This document shows, piece after piece, positions 36,720-45,931 of a DNA stretch of 64,000 nucleotides. Source of the stretch: Paraburkholderia panacisoli (GTDB taxonomy: Bacteria > Pseudomonadota > Gammaproteobacteria > Burkholderiales > Burkholderiaceae); NCBI RefSeq assembly GCF_008369935.1, contig NZ_VTUZ01000020.1, forward strand, positions 62,001 through 126,000, given 5' to 3'. The position numbers were made by a program, and so were the translations under genes. Position 1 is the first letter of the stretch. The number at the start of each line of letters is the position of its first letter. Under the pieces are notes generated by a model. The model was given only the letters and a program-made list of their open reading frames with translations, had not been told where the DNA came from and did not search any database.

Positions 36720-39092
36720 ATGCCTTTGTCCGACCGCCGATTGTCCTCCGCCACCGATGAAGGGGGCGCCGAACCCAAGCGCCGCGTCGCACGGGGCAGC
36801 GCGGCGGCGCAGGTGAGCGAGGCCGGCGCGAACGTGGTGGCGACGCAAAGGGCGAGCGCCGCGGCTGAAGGTGAAAACGCGGGCGAAAGCGTCGGTGAAA
36901 ACTCCGATGGAAACCTTGGCGACAAGCCCGCTGACCCCTTCGGTGACAAGCCCGCCGGCAAAGCCACCGGCAAATCCGCTGGCAAAGCCACCGCGAAGCC
37001 GGCCGTCAAAACTGCCGACAAACTCGCCAAACTCGGCCTCACGCGCGACATCGACCTCGTGCTGCATCTGCCGATGCGCTACGAGGACGAGACCTCGCTG
37101 ACGCCAATCGGCCACCTGCTGCCGGGCGGAATCGCGCAAACCGAAGGCGTCGTGTTCGACAATGAGATCGCGTACCGGCCGCGCCGTCAGTTGCTGGTGA
37201 AGCTGCACGACGACGCCGGCGACGAACTCGTGCTGCGCTTTCTGAATTTCTACGGCTCGCAGGTCAAGCAGATGGCGATCGGCGCGCGGCTGCGCGTGCG
37301 CGGCGACGTGCGCGGCGGCTTCTTCGGGATGGAGATGGTGCATCCGGCGGTGCGCGTCGTCGACGAAGACACGCCGCTGCCGCAGGCGCTCACGCCGGTC
37401 TACCCGAGCACCGCGGGCGTCACGCAGGCGTATCTGCGCAAATCGATCGACAACGCGCTCGCGCGCACGTCGCTGCCGGAGTTGCTGCCCGAGGCGGTCG
37501 CGCACGCGTTCCTGGAGCCGCTCGGCGTGCCGTCGCTGATGGACGCCGTGCGTACGCTGCATCACCCCGGCGTGCAGTCCGACGAGACCGCGCTGATCGA
37601 CGGCACGCATCCGGCGTGGGTGCGCATCAAGTTCGAGGAGCTGCTCGCGCAGCAGATGTCGCTCAAGCGCGCGCACGAAGAGCGCCGCACGCGCGCCGCG
37701 CCGGCCATGCCGCGCCGCAAGCTGGGCGACGAGTCGGCGCTGGTGGCGCGCTTGCTGAAGGCGCTGCCGTTTTCGCTGACGGCCGCGCAGGAGCGGGTCG
37801 GCGGCGAGATCGCGCTGGATCTGACGCAGCCGCATCCGATGCAGCGGCTGCTGCAAGGCGACGTCGGCAGCGGCAAGACGATCGTCGCGGCGCTGGCCGC
37901 CGCGCAGGCCATCGACGCCGGCTACCAGGCCGCGCTGATGGCGCCGACCGAAATCCTCGCCGAGCAGCACGCGCGCAAGCTGCGCGGCTGGCTGGAGCCG
38001 CTCGGCGTAAGCGTCGCGTGGCTGGCGGGCAGTCTCAAGACCAAAGAGAAGCGCGCCGCGATCGAAGCCGCCGCGCTCGGCACCGCGCAACTTGTGATCG
38101 GCACGCACGCGATCATCCAGGACACGGTGGAGTTCGAGCGCCTCGGGCTCGTGATCGTCGACGAACAGCATCGCTTCGGCGTCGCGCAACGGCTCGCGCT
38201 GCGCGCCAAGGCGCGTCGCCCAGGGGGGCTGCCTGCGGGGCAAAGCGCTGTCGACGGCGCGCCCGACTTCCAGCCGCATCAGCTGATGATGTCCGCGACG
38301 CCGATTCCGCGCACGCTCGCGATGACCTATTACGCCGACCTCGACGTGTCGACCATCGACGAATTGCCGCCCGGCCGCACGCCGATCCTGACCAAGCTCG
38401 TATCCGACGCGCGGCGCGACGAGGTGATCGGGCGCGTACGCGAGGCGGCGCTGACGGGGCGTCAGGTGTACTGGGTGTGTCCGCTGATCGAGGAAAGCGA
38501 GACCTTGCAGTTGCAGACCGCGGTCGAAACCTACGAGACGCTGGTCGCCGCGCTGCCCGAGCTGAACGTCGGCCTCGTGCACGGGCGTCTGACGCCTGCC
38601 GAGAAGGCGTCCGTGATGGACGGGTTCACGCGCAACGAAGTGCAGCTGCTGGTCGCGACCACGGTGATCGAAGTGGGCGTCGACGTGCCGAATGCGTCGC
38701 TGATGGTGATTGAACATGCGGAGCGCTTCGGCCTCGCACAGCTGCATCAATTGCGCGGCCGGGTGGGGCGCGGTAGCGCGGCGTCGGTGTGCGTGCTGCT
38801 TTACACGGGACCGTTGTCGATGACGGCGCGCGCGCGCTTGCAGACCATGCGCGAGACGACCGACGGCTTCGAGATCGCGCGGCGCGACCTCGAGATTCGC
38901 GGACCGGGGGAGTTTCTGGGCGCTCGCCAGTCGGGCGCGGCGATGCTGCGATTTGCCGATCTCGAAAACGACCGGTGGTTGATCGACCCTGCGCGCGAGG
39001 CGGCCGCGGTTCTGCTCGACAAATATCCCGACGTGGTGCTACGGCATCTGGCGCGCTGGCTCGGCGCGCGTGAGCAGTATCTGAAGGCGTGA
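36720..39092 (+). CDS. recG: ATP-dependent DNA helicase RecG, with extended N terminus
   Basis: This protein of about 790 residues remodels stalled replication forks and recombination intermediates. The first 100 residues or so are an added low-complexity region with short Lys/Ala/Gly/Pro repeats (KATGKSAGKATAKPAVK near 86-102), where family members are about 690-700 long. Next come the wedge domain, then the SF2 core with Walker A GDVGSGKT at about 380, DEQHRFG near 480 and the C-terminal QLHQLRGRVGRG. ATG 36720 is the likeliest start. The gene is divergent from queA with about 150 nt between them. Confidence 0.95.
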   Translation: MPLSDRRLSSATDEGGAEPKRRVARGSAAAQVSEAGANVVATQRASAAAEGENAGESVGENSDGNLGDKPADPFGDKPAGKATGKSAGKATAKPAVKTADKLAKLGLTRDIDLVLHLPMRYEDETSLTPIGHLLPGGIAQTEGVVFDNEIAYRPRRQLLVKLHDDAGDELVLRFLNFYGSQVKQMAIGARLRVRGDVRGGFFGMEMVHPAVRVVDEDTPLPQALTPVYPSTAGVTQAYLRKSIDNALARTSLPELLPEAVAHAFLEPLGVPSLMDAVRTLHHPGVQSDETALIDGTHPAWVRIKFEELLAQQMSLKRAHEERRTRAAPAMPRRKLGDESALVARLLKALPFSLTAAQERVGGEIALDLTQPHPMQRLLQGDVGSGKTIVAALAAAQAIDAGYQAALMAPTEILAEQHARKLRGWLEPLGVSVAWLAGSLKTKEKRAAIEAAALGTAQLVIGTHAIIQDTVEFERLGLVIVDEQHRFGVAQRLALRAKARRPGGLPAGQSAVDGAPDFQPHQLMMSATPIPRTLAMTYYADLDVSTIDELPPGRTPILTKLVSDARRDEVIGRVREAALTGRQVYWVCPLIEESETLQLQTAVETYETLVAALPELNVGLVHGRLTPAEKASVMDGFTRNEVQLLVATTVIEVGVDVPNASLMVIEHAERFGLAQLHQLRGRVGRGSAASVCVLLYTGPLSMTARARLQTMRETTDGFEIARRDLEIRGPGEFLGARQSGAAMLRFADLENDRWLIDPAREAAAVLLDKYPDVVLRHLARWLGAREQYLKA

Positions 39093-39242
39093 TTCTGGTT
39101 TGATGTCGGCCAGCGCGCGGGCGGGTGTCGGAATAATCTTCTTCTGCGTCAGCCCATCAGCCAACAAACCAGAGGTTGGCGAACCGACCCTATCGGTGTA
39201 TAACTAGAACCTATCAAAATCATTGCACTGATTGGTCCCCGA

Positions 39243-40202
39243 ATGACGCTCACCGAATTGAAATACATCGTTGCGGTTGCCCGCGAGCGGCACTTCGGCC
39301 GGGCTGCCGAAGCGTGCTTCGTCAGCCAGCCGACTCTGTCGGTAGCGATCAAGAAGCTCGAAGACGAGCTGAACGTGCAGATTTTCGAGCGCGGCACCAG
39401 CGAAGTTAGTGTCACGCCGATCGGCGAGCAGATCGTCACGCAAGCCCAGCGCGTGCTCGAACAGACGCTCGCCATCAAGGAAATCGCCAAACAGGGCAAA
39501 GACCCGCTGGTCGGGCCGCTGCGGCTCGGCGTGATCTACACGATCGGGCCGTACCTGCTGCCCACCCTCGTCAAGCAGATGATCAAGCGCGTCCCGCAGA
39601 TGCCGTTGATGCTGCAGGAAAATTACACGCTCAAGCTGATCGAACTGCTCAAGCAGGGCGAAATTGACGTGGCGATCATGGCGCTGCCGTTCCCTGAAAC
39701 GGGTCTGATGCTGCGTCCAATGTATGACGAACCGTTTGTCGTCGCGCTGCCGTCCGGCCACGCTTGGGAAAACCGCCTGAAAATCGACGCCGACGATCTG
39801 AAGCAGGAAACCATGCTGCTGCTCGGCAGCGGTCACTGCTTCCGCGACCATGTGTTGGGCGTGTGCCCGGAACTGATGCGTTTTTCGCAGAACGCGGACG
39901 GCATCCAGAAGACTTTCGAAGGGTCGTCGCTGGAGACCATCCGCCATATGGTTGCGAGCGGCGTCGGGATTACCGTGCTGCCGCGCATGTCGGTGCATGA
40001 AGTCAAGCCGCATGCGGGCGGGATCGACGCCGGCCTGCTCAGCTACGTCGCGTTCGACGAACCCGTGCCGGATCGCCGCGTCGTGCTGGCGTGGCGCAAG
40101 AGCTTCACGCGCATGCCTGCAATCGACGCCATTTGCGACGCGATCAGCGCCTGCGAACTGCCGGGCGTCAAGAAACTCGATCTGCCTGTCGCGGTCAGCT
40201 GA
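39243..40202 (+). CDS. oxyR: Hydrogen peroxide-sensing LysR-type regulator OxyR
   Basis: This 319-residue protein has an N-terminal winged helix (residues 1-60, AAEACFVSQPTLSVAIKKLE). The sensing region GSGHCFRDHVLGVCPEL carries the two redox cysteines, near 199 and 208, separated by eight residues as in OxyR. Peroxide makes them form a disulfide, which switches on defence genes. The catalase and dps genes just downstream are obvious targets. Confidence 0.97.
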   Translation: MTLTELKYIVAVARERHFGRAAEACFVSQPTLSVAIKKLEDELNVQIFERGTSEVSVTPIGEQIVTQAQRVLEQTLAIKEIAKQGKDPLVGPLRLGVIYTIGPYLLPTLVKQMIKRVPQMPLMLQENYTLKLIELLKQGEIDVAIMALPFPETGLMLRPMYDEPFVVALPSGHAWENRLKIDADDLKQETMLLLGSGHCFRDHVLGVCPELMRFSQNADGIQKTFEGSSLETIRHMVASGVGITVLPRMSVHEVKPHAGGIDAGLLSYVAFDEPVPDRRVVLAWRKSFTRMPAIDAICDAISACELPGVKKLDLPVAVS

Positions 40203-40225
40203 GGTTTCACATCTTTTGTAGTTAG

Positions 40226-40259
40226 GCTGGCTGCGGACGCGGACGCCCGCAGCCAGCTT
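40226..40259 (+). terminator. Terminator hairpin after oxyR
   Basis: A perfect 11-bp stem, gctggctgcgg (40226-40236) with ccgcagccagc (40247-40257), starts 24 nt after the oxyR stop. Only two T residues follow, so efficiency is uncertain. Confidence 0.65.
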
Positions 40260-40293
40260 GGCGCTTGTCCCGCGCATGCGGAAAAGTCCGAAG

Positions 40294-40348
40294 ACTATTG
40301 AATAGATAAATTTAATCAACAACGACTATTTAATAGCATTGTTATAGT
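40294..40348 (+). promoter_or_regulatory. Candidate OxyR-controlled promoter of the small-gene/katA unit
   Basis: Two 12-bp near-identical palindromic boxes, actattgaatag (40294-40305) and actatttaatag (40325-40336), are exactly 31 bp apart. Each contains CTAT and ATAG half sites of the type OxyR binds. A third ATAG lies at 40344-40347, overlapping a possible -10 element tatagt (40343-40348) with no good -35. The stretch is sharply AT-rich for this genome. It sits between oxyR and the next genes. OxyR as the binder is inferred from motif and context. Confidence 0.6.
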
Positions 40349-40400
40349 TTCCTCCATGGATCGCCCGATCCCTTATTTAATCGATAAGACCGGAGGACAT

Positions 40401-40541
40401 CATGACGCAGCCCCATTCACAGCAAATCCTTGCGTTCGTTGCTCAGCCGGCTGGCACTGTTGTCGGCGGCTTGAGCGCGTCGGCGCCGAGCGTGCGCACC
40501 GTCGCGCTGTCCCTGCTGATCGATCGGGCCTTGTCCGCATA
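40401..40541 (+). CDS. 46-residue small protein upstream of katA
   Basis: This small frame begins ATG after ggagg with five bases between and ends TAG. The product (MTQPHSQQILAFVAQPAG at the start, RTVALSLLIDRALSA at the end) has two hydrophobic stretches and no known domain. It is the first open frame after the candidate OxyR-type promoter and ends 86 nt before katA, so it is likely co-transcribed with it. Function is unknown; it might act as a leader peptide or be a small membrane-associated protein. Confidence 0.55.
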
Positions 40542-40627
40542 GGGCGTCGGTCCGCATCAATCTGCGGCCGCCGCGTGCCGCGCCTCTTTCCCCATTCGTT
40601 TCGATAAAAACTACGCAGGAGTGACGC

Positions 40628-42082
40628 ATGTCCGAACCTAAGCTCACCAATGCTGCCGGCGCACCCGTCGCCGACAATCAGAATTCGATGACCGCCGGCC
40701 CGCGCGGCCCGGTTGTCCTGCAAGACGTCTGGCTGCTCGAAAAGCTCGCCCACTTCGATCGCGAAGTGATTCCCGAACGCCGCGTGCACGCCAAAGGCTC
40801 GGGCGCCTTCGGCTCGCTGAAGGTCACGCACGACATCTCGCGCTACACGAAGGCCAAGGTATTCGCGCAAGTCGGCAAGGAAACGCCGCTTTTCATGCGC
40901 TTCTCGACGGTGGCCGGCGAGCGCGGCGCGGCCGACGCGGAACGCGATGTGCGCGGCTTCTCGATCAAGTTCTACACGGAAGAGGGCAACTGGGACGTGG
41001 TCGGCAACAACACGCCGGTGTTTTTCATTCGTGATCCGCTGAAGTTTCCGGACTTCATCCACACGCAAAAACGTGATCCGTACACCAATATGCGCAGCAA
41101 TGTCGCCGCGTGGGATTTCTGGTCGCGTCATCCGGAGTCGTTGCATCAGGTGACGATTCTGATGAGCGACCGCGGCATTCCGCGCAATTACCGGCAGATG
41201 CACGGCTTCGGTTCGCACACGTACTCGTTCATCAACGCGAACAACGAGCGCTTCTGGGTGAAGTTCCACTTCAAGTCGCTGCAAGGTGTCGAGAATTTCA
41301 CCGATGCCGAAGCGGCGCAGGTGGTCGCGCAAGATCGTGAAAGCGCGCAGCGCGATCTGGTCGGCAACATCGACGCGGGCGACTTCCCGAAATGGCGCTT
41401 CGCGATTCAGGTGATGCCCGAAGCGGAAGCGGCGAACTATCGCTTCAATCCGTTCGACATCACGAAAGTGTGGTCGCAAAAGGACTATCCGCTGATCGAC
41501 GTCGGCACGATCGAGCTGAACCGCAACGCGGCGAACTATTTCGCGGACGTGGAGCAGGCGGCGTTCACGCCGGCCAACGTTGTGTCCGGCATCGGCTTCT
41601 CGCCGGACCGTCTGTTGCAGGGGCGCCTGTTCTCGTACGGCGACACGCAGCGCTATCGCCTCGGGATCAATCACCACCAGATTCCGGTGAATGCGCCGCG
41701 TGTGCCGAGCCCGCATTCGTTCCATCGCGACGGCGCGATGCGCTCGGACGGCAATCTCGGCGGCAACGTGAACTACGAGCCGAACCGCTTCGGCGACTTC
41801 GCGCAGGACCCGAACGCGTCGGAGCCGCCGCTCGCGGCGGGCGCGGTGGAACGCTACGATCATCGCGCGGATGACGACTACTACACGCAGCCGGGCATGC
41901 TGTTCGCGCTGTTCGACGCGGCGCAACGGCAGCGTCTGTTCGGCAACATCGCGCGGCATATCGACGGTGTGCCGCAGCACATCGTCGCACGGCAGATCGA
42001 GCATTTCCGCCGCGCCGATCCTGCTTACGCGGACGGTGTAATCGCCGCGATGGCCGAGTTGGCCGAAGGTCGCAAGAAGTAA
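40628..42082 (+). CDS. katA: Monofunctional haem catalase
   Basis: This 484-residue small-subunit catalase breaks down hydrogen peroxide. The distal histidine is in PERRVHAKGSGAFG (about 51-64), RFSTVAGERGAADAERDVRGF follows, and the haem-ligand tyrosine is in RLFSYGDTQRYRLG (about 337-350). The length fits clade 3 catalases. There is aggagtg upstream of ATG 40628. It lies directly after oxyR and a small gene, and before dps. Confidence 0.96.
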   Translation: MSEPKLTNAAGAPVADNQNSMTAGPRGPVVLQDVWLLEKLAHFDREVIPERRVHAKGSGAFGSLKVTHDISRYTKAKVFAQVGKETPLFMRFSTVAGERGAADAERDVRGFSIKFYTEEGNWDVVGNNTPVFFIRDPLKFPDFIHTQKRDPYTNMRSNVAAWDFWSRHPESLHQVTILMSDRGIPRNYRQMHGFGSHTYSFINANNERFWVKFHFKSLQGVENFTDAEAAQVVAQDRESAQRDLVGNIDAGDFPKWRFAIQVMPEAEAANYRFNPFDITKVWSQKDYPLIDVGTIELNRNAANYFADVEQAAFTPANVVSGIGFSPDRLLQGRLFSYGDTQRYRLGINHHQIPVNAPRVPSPHSFHRDGAMRSDGNLGGNVNYEPNRFGDFAQDPNASEPPLAAGAVERYDHRADDDYYTQPGMLFALFDAAQRQRLFGNIARHIDGVPQHIVARQIEHFRRADPAYADGVIAAMAELAEGRKK

Positions 42083-42182
42083 TCGACCGGCGGCTGAAGC
42101 TGGTTGAAGTGCAACAGCCAAGCGGGGCGCGACCGCGTCCCGCTGGTAACGATACGAAGCGATACGACCCGGGAGTACGATC

Positions 42183-42344
42183 ATGATCCAGACGATCCTT
42201 GCGTCGCCAGGAGGTCCGACGGCCGCACGCGGTGCGCAACGGCAACAGGCGTTCATGCTGCGCAAGGCGGTCGGTTTCGCGATCGTCGCGAGCGGCGTGG
42301 CGGTGCTTGTCACGCAGGCGTTACAGCACGCGCTGGGCGGCTGA
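42183..42344 (+). CDS. 53-residue small membrane protein between katA and dps
   Basis: An ATG with gggag upstream starts a 53-codon frame. After about 28 polar and basic residues it contains one membrane helix (AVGFAIVASGVAVLVTQAL, about 29-47) and ends in GG. I do not recognise the family. It lies 100 nt after katA and 153 nt before dps on the same strand, so it probably belongs to the peroxide-response cluster. Confidence 0.55.
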   Translation: MIQTILASPGGPTAARGAQRQQAFMLRKAVGFAIVASGVAVLVTQALQHALGG

Positions 42345-42497
42345 TCGCAGCCCGTCCGTCCATGCGGCGGGCGGGCGCACGTCACGCGAACGCTGCGGAT
42401 TCCAGGCTAAACTGTCGATCGTCCGATGTTTCGAGTTTGCCATCCGCAAGACCGTCACCTTGCCGACCGGTTCGTATCACTCTTCAAAGGAGTCATC

Positions 42498-42992
42498 ATG
42501 GCCAAGAAAGAAGCCGCTGCCGTACAACACGTCAACATCGGGATCAGCGACAAGGATCGCAAGAAGATTGCAGAAGGTCTGTCGCACTTGCTCGCCGACA
42601 CCTACACGCTGTACCTGAAGACCCACAACTTCCACTGGAATGTCACGGGTCCGATGTTCAATACGCTGCACCTGATGTTCGAAACGCAATACAACGAACT
42701 CGCGCTGGCAGTCGATTCGATCGCCGAACGCATCCGCGCGCTGGGCGTGCATGCGCCGGGCAGCTACAAGGATTTCGCGAAGCTGTCGTCGATTCCGGAA
42801 GCGGACGGCGTGCCGGCCGCGGAAGAAATGATCCGCCAGCTGGTGGAAGGCCAGGAAGCCGTGGTGCGTACCGCACGCGCGATTTTCCCGTCGACGGAAG
42901 CCGCCAACGACGAGCCGACCGCCGACCTGCTGACGCAACGCATGCAGACGCACGAAAAGACCGCGTGGATGCTGCGCTCGATGCTGGCTTGA
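42498..42992 (+). CDS. dps: Dps-family ferritin-like DNA-protecting protein
   Basis: This 164-residue protein forms shells that oxidise and store iron, consuming peroxide. The ferroxidase motif is visible as THNFHWNVTGPMFNTLHLMFETQYNE (about 42-67). ATG 42498 has aaaggag seven bases upstream; the frame is open upstream without support. It follows katA in the oxyR cluster and is closed by a terminator. Confidence 0.95.
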   Translation: MAKKEAAAVQHVNIGISDKDRKKIAEGLSHLLADTYTLYLKTHNFHWNVTGPMFNTLHLMFETQYNELALAVDSIAERIRALGVHAPGSYKDFAKLSSIPEADGVPAAEEMIRQLVEGQEAVVRTARAIFPSTEAANDEPTADLLTQRMQTHEKTAWMLRSMLA

Positions 42993-43081
42993 GCGTCAAC
43001 GCTCATTCAGTGTGCCGCTTCGTGCGGACGCTGCTGTCGTACTGAAGCTGCGTTGATGAAGCCGCAGCGAAACAGAACCAG

Positions 43082-43110
43082 GCCTCCCTTTGCGGGAGGC
43101 TTTGTTTTTT
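43082..43110 (+). terminator. Intrinsic terminator after dps
   Basis: The stem gcctccc (43082-43088) with gggaggc (43094-43100) is followed by tttgtttttt, about 90 nt past the dps stop. Confidence 0.88.
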
Positions 43111-43234
43111 GCGGCGGCAACTGGCGAGTCGGTCGCGACGCCGCCTTTTTTCAGACCGCGTCCGCGCGAAAGCGGGCCGCCGCCGGCATCCCGTAAAATA
43201 GCCGGACCGTCTTCGCACTTCATCGAATCCGCCC

Positions 43235-44098
43235 ATGTTCGCCCGACTGCCCCTATATCTGCGCCTCGTGCGCATGGACAAGCCGATCGGCAGCCTGCTG
43301 CTGCTGTGGCCGACGCTCAACGCACTGTGGATTGCATCCGACGGTCATCCGTCGTGGCCGTTGCTGGTGATCTTCATCGTGGGCACGGTGCTGATGCGCT
43401 CGGCGGGCTGCGCGATCAACGACTACGCGGACCGTGATTTCGACCGCTACGTGAAGCGCACGGAAAATCGTCCGATCACGTCGGGCAAGATCAAGGCGTG
43501 GGAAGCGGTCGCGCTGGCGGCGGGATTGTCGCTCCTTGCGTTTCTGCTGATCCTGCCGCTGAATACGCTGACCAAGGAGCTTTCGGTGGCGGCGTTGTTC
43601 GTCGCCGGTTCGTATCCGTTCACCAAGCGTTTCTTTGCGATTCCTCAGGCGTATCTCGGCATCGCATTCGGCTTTGGCATTCCGATGGCGTTCGCTGCGA
43701 TTCAGGACCACGTGCCGATGCTTGCGTGGGTGATGCTGCTCGCCAACGTATTCTGGTCGGTCGCGTACGACACCGAATATGCGATGGTCGATCGCGACGA
43801 CGACATCAAGATCGGCATCCGCACGTCGGCGCTGACGTTCGGCCGCTTCGACGTGGCCGCGATCATGCTGTGCTACGCGGTGACGCTGGGGATTTACGTC
43901 GGCATCGGCGTGATGCTCGGTTTCGGTGTGCTGTACTGGGTGGGCTGGGCGGTGGCGGCGGGCTGCGCGGTCTACCACTACACGCTGATTCGCAACCGCG
44001 AGCGGATGGCGTGCTTCGCCGCGTTCCGGCATAACAACTGGCTCGGCGGCGCGTTGTTTGCGGGGATCGCCGCGCACTACGCGGTGGCTTCGTTTTAA
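43235..44098 (+). CDS. ubiA: 4-hydroxybenzoate octaprenyltransferase UbiA
   Basis: This 287-residue inner-membrane prenyltransferase attaches the octaprenyl chain in ubiquinone synthesis. It has about eight membrane helices, the first aspartate-rich motif NDYADRDFDR (about 63-72), and the second YDTEYAMVDRDDDIKIGI (about 180-197). It begins MFARLPLYLRLVRMDKPIG as in related bacteria. Confidence 0.97.
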   Translation: MFARLPLYLRLVRMDKPIGSLLLLWPTLNALWIASDGHPSWPLLVIFIVGTVLMRSAGCAINDYADRDFDRYVKRTENRPITSGKIKAWEAVALAAGLSLLAFLLILPLNTLTKELSVAALFVAGSYPFTKRFFAIPQAYLGIAFGFGIPMAFAAIQDHVPMLAWVMLLANVFWSVAYDTEYAMVDRDDDIKIGIRTSALTFGRFDVAAIMLCYAVTLGIYVGIGVMLGFGVLYWVGWAVAAGCAVYHYTLIRNRERMACFAAFRHNNWLGGALFAGIAAHYAVASF

Positions 44099-44329
44099 TT
44101 CTCGCAGCGTGGCGGCGGCTGCCGGCCTACGTTCGCGTTCGCAGCGGTTTGTGGCGTCACGCTGCGTAGCCTTAATCCTGTTGCGCGGCATGCGCGCTTT
44201 TCTGCGCCGTAGGCGCCGGCCCGATTCGAACTCGGGCGCCGCGTCCTACGGCGCACTTCCTTTCCCGCCAGGCGAAAGCGTGATCAGGCGTAGTCGCAAC
44301 TCAAGCTAAAAGCGCCGCGTCGAACGTGC

Positions 44330-45145
44330 TTACTGCTTGCCGAACTCGTCGCCCATTTCGCGCGCGCGCGCATCGGCAGCGAGCGCGCCGCGCACGATCG
44401 CATCCTTGATGCCGCTCGCGTCGAACGACGCCAGCGCCGCGGCCGTCGTGCCGCCCTTCGACGTCACCCGTTCGCGCAGCACGCCCGGCGGCTCGTCGGA
44501 ATTCGCCGCCAGTTGGGCCGCACCCGTGAAGGTCGCGACAGCGAGCGCGCGGCCTTGCGCTTCATTCATGCCGAGCTGGCGCGCGGCTTCCTGCAACGCT
44601 TCGATGAAATAGAACACGTAGGCCGGCCCGCTGCCCGAGATCGCGGTGACGGCGTCGATCTTCGCTTCGTCGTCGAACCAGACCGTTTCGCCGACCGCGC
44701 CGAGCACCTGCGACGCGAGCGCGCGGCCTGCTTCGTCGACGCTGCCGGTCGCGACCAGACCCGTCACGCCCATGCCGATCAGCGCCGGCGTATTCGGCAT
44801 CACGCGCACGATGCGGCCGTGGCCGTTCAGCCAGCGCGACATGTCATCCATCCGAATGCCCGCGACGATGCTGATCGCCAGTTGCGACGCGTTCAGATGC
44901 GGCGCCAGCGCTTGCGCGACGCTCTTCAGGATCTGCGGCTTCACCGCCAGCACGACGGCGTCGTAGTCGGCGAGCGCGGCGTCGGCGGCGGCGCCCGTGC
45001 GGATGCCGAACTGCTGCTCATTGCGCTGGCGTGCCTCTTCGTTGGGGTCGATCGCGTAGAGGTCTGCGGCGGCGACGCCACGCTTGATGAGGCCGCCGAT
45101 CAATGCCGCGGCCATGTTGCCGCCGCCGATAAAAGCAATTTTCAT
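44330..45145 (-). CDS. proC: Pyrroline-5-carboxylate reductase
   Basis: This 271-residue enzyme makes proline from pyrroline-5-carboxylate with NAD(P)H. The Rossmann start MKIAFIGGGNMAAALIGG is at 1-18, and the C-terminal signature ERVTSKGGTTAAALASF is near 234-250. ATG 45145 gives the normal N terminus; an in-frame TTG 36 nt upstream is unlikely. It follows yggS by about 50 nt on the same strand, a widespread pairing. Confidence 0.96.
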   Translation of the reverse strand: MKIAFIGGGNMAAALIGGLIKRGVAAADLYAIDPNEEARQRNEQQFGIRTGAAADAALADYDAVVLAVKPQILKSVAQALAPHLNASQLAISIVAGIRMDDMSRWLNGHGRIVRVMPNTPALIGMGVTGLVATGSVDEAGRALASQVLGAVGETVWFDDEAKIDAVTAISGSGPAYVFYFIEALQEAARQLGMNEAQGRALAVATFTGAAQLAANSDEPPGVLRERVTSKGGTTAAALASFDASGIKDAIVRGALAADARAREMGDEFGKQ

Positions 45146-45193
45146 GATGTTCCGAATGAGGTTCGGTGAAGAGCCGGCCAAGGCCCGGATAGG

Positions 45194-45892
45194 TCAGTGA
45201 GAGTAATCGCGCGTGCCGAAGATCGCGGTGCCGATGCGCACGATCGTCGCGCCTTCGAGCACAGCCGCTTCGAGGTCGCTCGACATGCCCATCGACAGCG
45301 TGTCGAGTTCGAGTCCGTCGGCACACAAGCGCTCGAACAGCTCGCGCAACTGGCGATGCGGCACACGTTGCGCGTCGGTATCGCCGGCCGGCTCGGGAAT
45401 CGACATCAGACCGCGCAGCGTGAGCTTCGGCAATGCGGCGATCTGCTGCGCGACTTCGACCGCCTCGGCAATGCCGATGCCGCTTTTCGACGCCTCGCCG
45501 CTGATGTTGACCTGCAAACACACGTTCAGCGGCGGCAGATTGTCAGGGCGCTGCTCCGAGAGCCGCTGTGCGATCTTCAGGCGATCGACCGAATGCACCC
45601 AGTCGAAATGCTCGGCGACCGGCCGCGTCTTGTTCGATTGCAACGGACCGATGAAGTGCCATTCGAGCGACGCGCGCAGATCGGCGAGCGTCTCGATCTT
45701 GGCAAGGGCTTCCTGCACGTAGTTTTCGCCGAACGCGCGCTGCCCGGCGGCGTGCGCGGCGCGCACGTCGTCGGCGGGGAAGGTCTTCGAGACCGCGAGC
45801 AGCGTGACCGAGCGCGCGTCGCGCCCGGCCGCGTGCGCGGCCGAGGCGATGCGTTGCCGCACCGCTTCGAGGTTGTGAGTCAGATCGGGCAT
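45194..45892 (-). CDS. yggS: YggS-family pyridoxal phosphate homeostasis protein
   Basis: This 232-residue single-domain PLP-binding barrel has its cofactor lysine at about 36 (LLAVSKTFPADDV), with GENYVQEALAKI and the C-terminal LSMGMSSDLEAAVLEGATIVRIGTAIFG pattern. It buffers PLP and has no known catalytic activity. It lies between the glycolate oxidase genes and proC. Confidence 0.95.
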   Translation of the reverse strand: MPDLTHNLEAVRQRIASAAHAAGRDARSVTLLAVSKTFPADDVRAAHAAGQRAFGENYVQEALAKIETLADLRASLEWHFIGPLQSNKTRPVAEHFDWVHSVDRLKIAQRLSEQRPDNLPPLNVCLQVNISGEASKSGIGIAEAVEVAQQIAALPKLTLRGLMSIPEPAGDTDAQRVPHRQLRELFERLCADGLELDTLSMGMSSDLEAAVLEGATIVRIGTAIFGTRDYSH

Positions 45893-45931
45893 GGAACGGA
45901 ACCGGTAGGTCAGCGAATGGCGATCACCGGA

